A DNA stretch of 33,501 nucleotides, taken from an uncultured Anaerolineae bacterium (GTDB taxonomy: Bacteria > Chloroflexota > Anaerolineae > Anaerolineales > Villigracilaceae). The stretch is from contig CAIVSQ010000303.1 in assembly GCA_903908605.1 (NCBI GenBank), forward strand, positions 1-33,501, written 5' to 3'. Position numbers and translations under genes: made by a program. Below the pieces are notes generated by a model. That model was not told the origin of the DNA and did not search any database. It saw only the letters and a program-made list of their open reading frames with translations. Positions 32,269-33,501 of the stretch are shown here, in pieces. The first letter of the stretch is position 1. Each line of letters opens with the position of its first letter.

Positions 32269-33471
32269 ATGGACCCAGAATTCCAAGAAGTGGCCGACCA
32301 AGGGACAGAACGGCCGATTGAAGATAAAACTCCGGAAATAAAACCCCAACGCTCACCAGGCTGGTTGGAAATGCTGGTTCGCATGGGCCTCGGTGAAACC
32401 GTAGCTAGAATCGGCACAGGCTTCCTGACTTTGGCGCTTGTCATGACTGTGGTGTGGCTGATGCGCCCTGTTTACCAGGGCCAGACAGTAAATACCCCGG
32501 TAGCAAACACCGCTGGTACGGCCATGCCGACGAATGAACCCCAAATCGACCTGGTGTCACTCCCAGAAATTAAGGCCAGTACCAGTGGGGTGGCACGCAA
32601 CGCGCTGATCCATACCAATATCCCCTCCAGGCCACGTCAGGATATCATCAAGTACACCATTGCCAAGGGCGACACGGTGATTGGTATTGCGCAGAAATTC
32701 AATCTGAAAGCTCAAACCATCATGTTTGGAAATTATTACACCCTGAGAGATGATCCCCACAATCTCTCGATTGGCGCTGAACTCAATATTTTGCCGGTGG
32801 ATGGCTATTATTATGAGTGGCATGAGGGTGATGGGTTAAACGGGGTGGCAAAAAATTTAAACGTCGCACCCGAAGACATTATTAACTTTCCGCTAAACAA
32901 GCTGGACATGGCCACCATTGGCAGTTATTCCAATCCAAACATAAAACCTGGCACATGGTTGATCGTACCAGGCGGCAACCGACCTTACACCTCATGGAGT
33001 GCGCCGGTAGGTATCACCCGCAGTAATCCCGCCATTGCCCGTGTCATGGGCGCGGGCTCATGTGGCAAGATCATGGATGGCGCCATCGGGTTGGGCTATT
33101 TTATCTGGCCTACCATCGGCCACACCCTTTCGGGCTTTGACTATTCCCCCGATACAAACCACCGTGGCATTGACATCGGTGGTAATACCGGCGAACCCAT
33201 CTTCTCGGCAGATGCCGGTGTTATCGTGTACGCTGGTTGGAATGACTGGGGTTACGGTAACATGATTATGGTGGATCATGGCAACGGGTGGCAATCTCTT
33301 TACGCACATTTAAACAGCGTCGGTGTAATTTGTGGACAAAGTGTTGACCAGGGCACGGTCATCGGCACCCTCGGCAGCACAGGCCGGTCAACAGGTTCTC
33401 ACCTTCATTTTGAGTTGATGCACTCCATATACAGCAAGGTCAACCCCTGGAGTTATCTGCCCCCACCATAG
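32269..33471 (+). CDS. Membrane-anchored LysM-M23 (LytM) peptidoglycan endopeptidase
   Basis: A 400-aa envelope protein. A cytoplasmic N-terminal stretch (1-47) is followed by one membrane helix (about 48-66), a low-complexity linker, two LysM domains (about 128-176 and 182-233) that bind peptidoglycan glycan, and an M23 peptidase domain (about 285-395). The zinc site is complete: H298 and D302 (HRGID), H347 (YAH) and H380 (HLHFE). So it is likely active, unlike the EnvC/NlpD-type degenerate forms. It probably cuts crosslinks during growth or division. Start chosen at the ATG with AAGGA upstream. Confidence 0.92.
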   Translation: MDPEFQEVADQGTERPIEDKTPEIKPQRSPGWLEMLVRMGLGETVARIGTGFLTLALVMTVVWLMRPVYQGQTVNTPVANTAGTAMPTNEPQIDLVSLPEIKASTSGVARNALIHTNIPSRPRQDIIKYTIAKGDTVIGIAQKFNLKAQTIMFGNYYTLRDDPHNLSIGAELNILPVDGYYYEWHEGDGLNGVAKNLNVAPEDIINFPLNKLDMATIGSYSNPNIKPGTWLIVPGGNRPYTSWSAPVGITRSNPAIARVMGAGSCGKIMDGAIGLGYFIWPTIGHTLSGFDYSPDTNHRGIDIGGNTGEPIFSADAGVIVYAGWNDWGYGNMIMVDHGNGWQSLYAHLNSVGVICGQSVDQGTVIGTLGSTGRSTGSHLHFELMHSIYSKVNPWSYLPPP

Positions 33472-33501
33472 AATAGTGTGTTTATTTACACATGTCTGGC
33501 A

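Overview
The window looks like a chromosomal segment of a Chloroflexota bacterium, most likely class Anaerolineae. This is inferred from protein style: a Thr/Pro-rich DUF3048 protein, a LysM-M23 protein, a lineage-type CapA lipoprotein, and a stand-alone acyl-CoA mutase large subunit with high similarity to archaeal and actinobacterial forms. No 16S or other decisive marker is present. I see no transposases, phage genes, CRISPR arrays, rRNA or tRNA genes. The gene content is mostly housekeeping, with several lineage-specific proteins.

Region 1 (1-7420) is a pyrimidine locus on the minus strand, in transcription order uraA, pyrC, pyrB, pyrF, pyrE, a Nudix hydrolase and pyrD. It covers uracil uptake and all de novo UMP steps except carbamoyl phosphate synthase. 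Ahead of uraA is a strong promoter, a 26-codon U-rich reading frame whose stop codon abuts an intrinsic terminator, and then the uraA ribosome-binding site. This is the architecture of a pyrBI-type, UTP-sensing attenuator and is the most interesting regulatory signal in the window.

Region 2 (7511-10568, minus) holds ftsK followed by a small nucleoside-kinase-like protein with a damaged Walker A motif. Region 3 (10764-13473) has rnz (plus) and an acyl-CoA mutase large subunit (minus), converging on a shared terminator. Region 4 (13792-17858, plus) has gap and pgk separated by a perfect hairpin, then a PAS-GAF-HD-GYP signalling protein.

Region 5 (17848-25104, minus) reads, in transcription order, coiled-coil protein, selB, a membrane-anchored double zinc ribbon, a menC-like racemase/synthase, a CapA-type lipoprotein with an extra N-terminal binding-protein-like domain, and a cyclase-family hydrolase. 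Region 6 (25134-28701, minus) is a compact, translationally coupled three-gene set of NuoL-, NuoK- and NuoN-like membrane proteins. It has no redox partner genes beside it and has substitutions at residues usually needed for proton pumping.

Region 7 (28754-33471, plus) carries a DUF3048 protein, a YedK/HMCES-type abasic-site crosslinker, an MFS exporter and a LysM-M23 envelope protein. Several promoters sit so close to the start codon that the mRNAs are probably leaderless; other genes have strong Shine-Dalgarno sites, so both initiation modes appear to be used.
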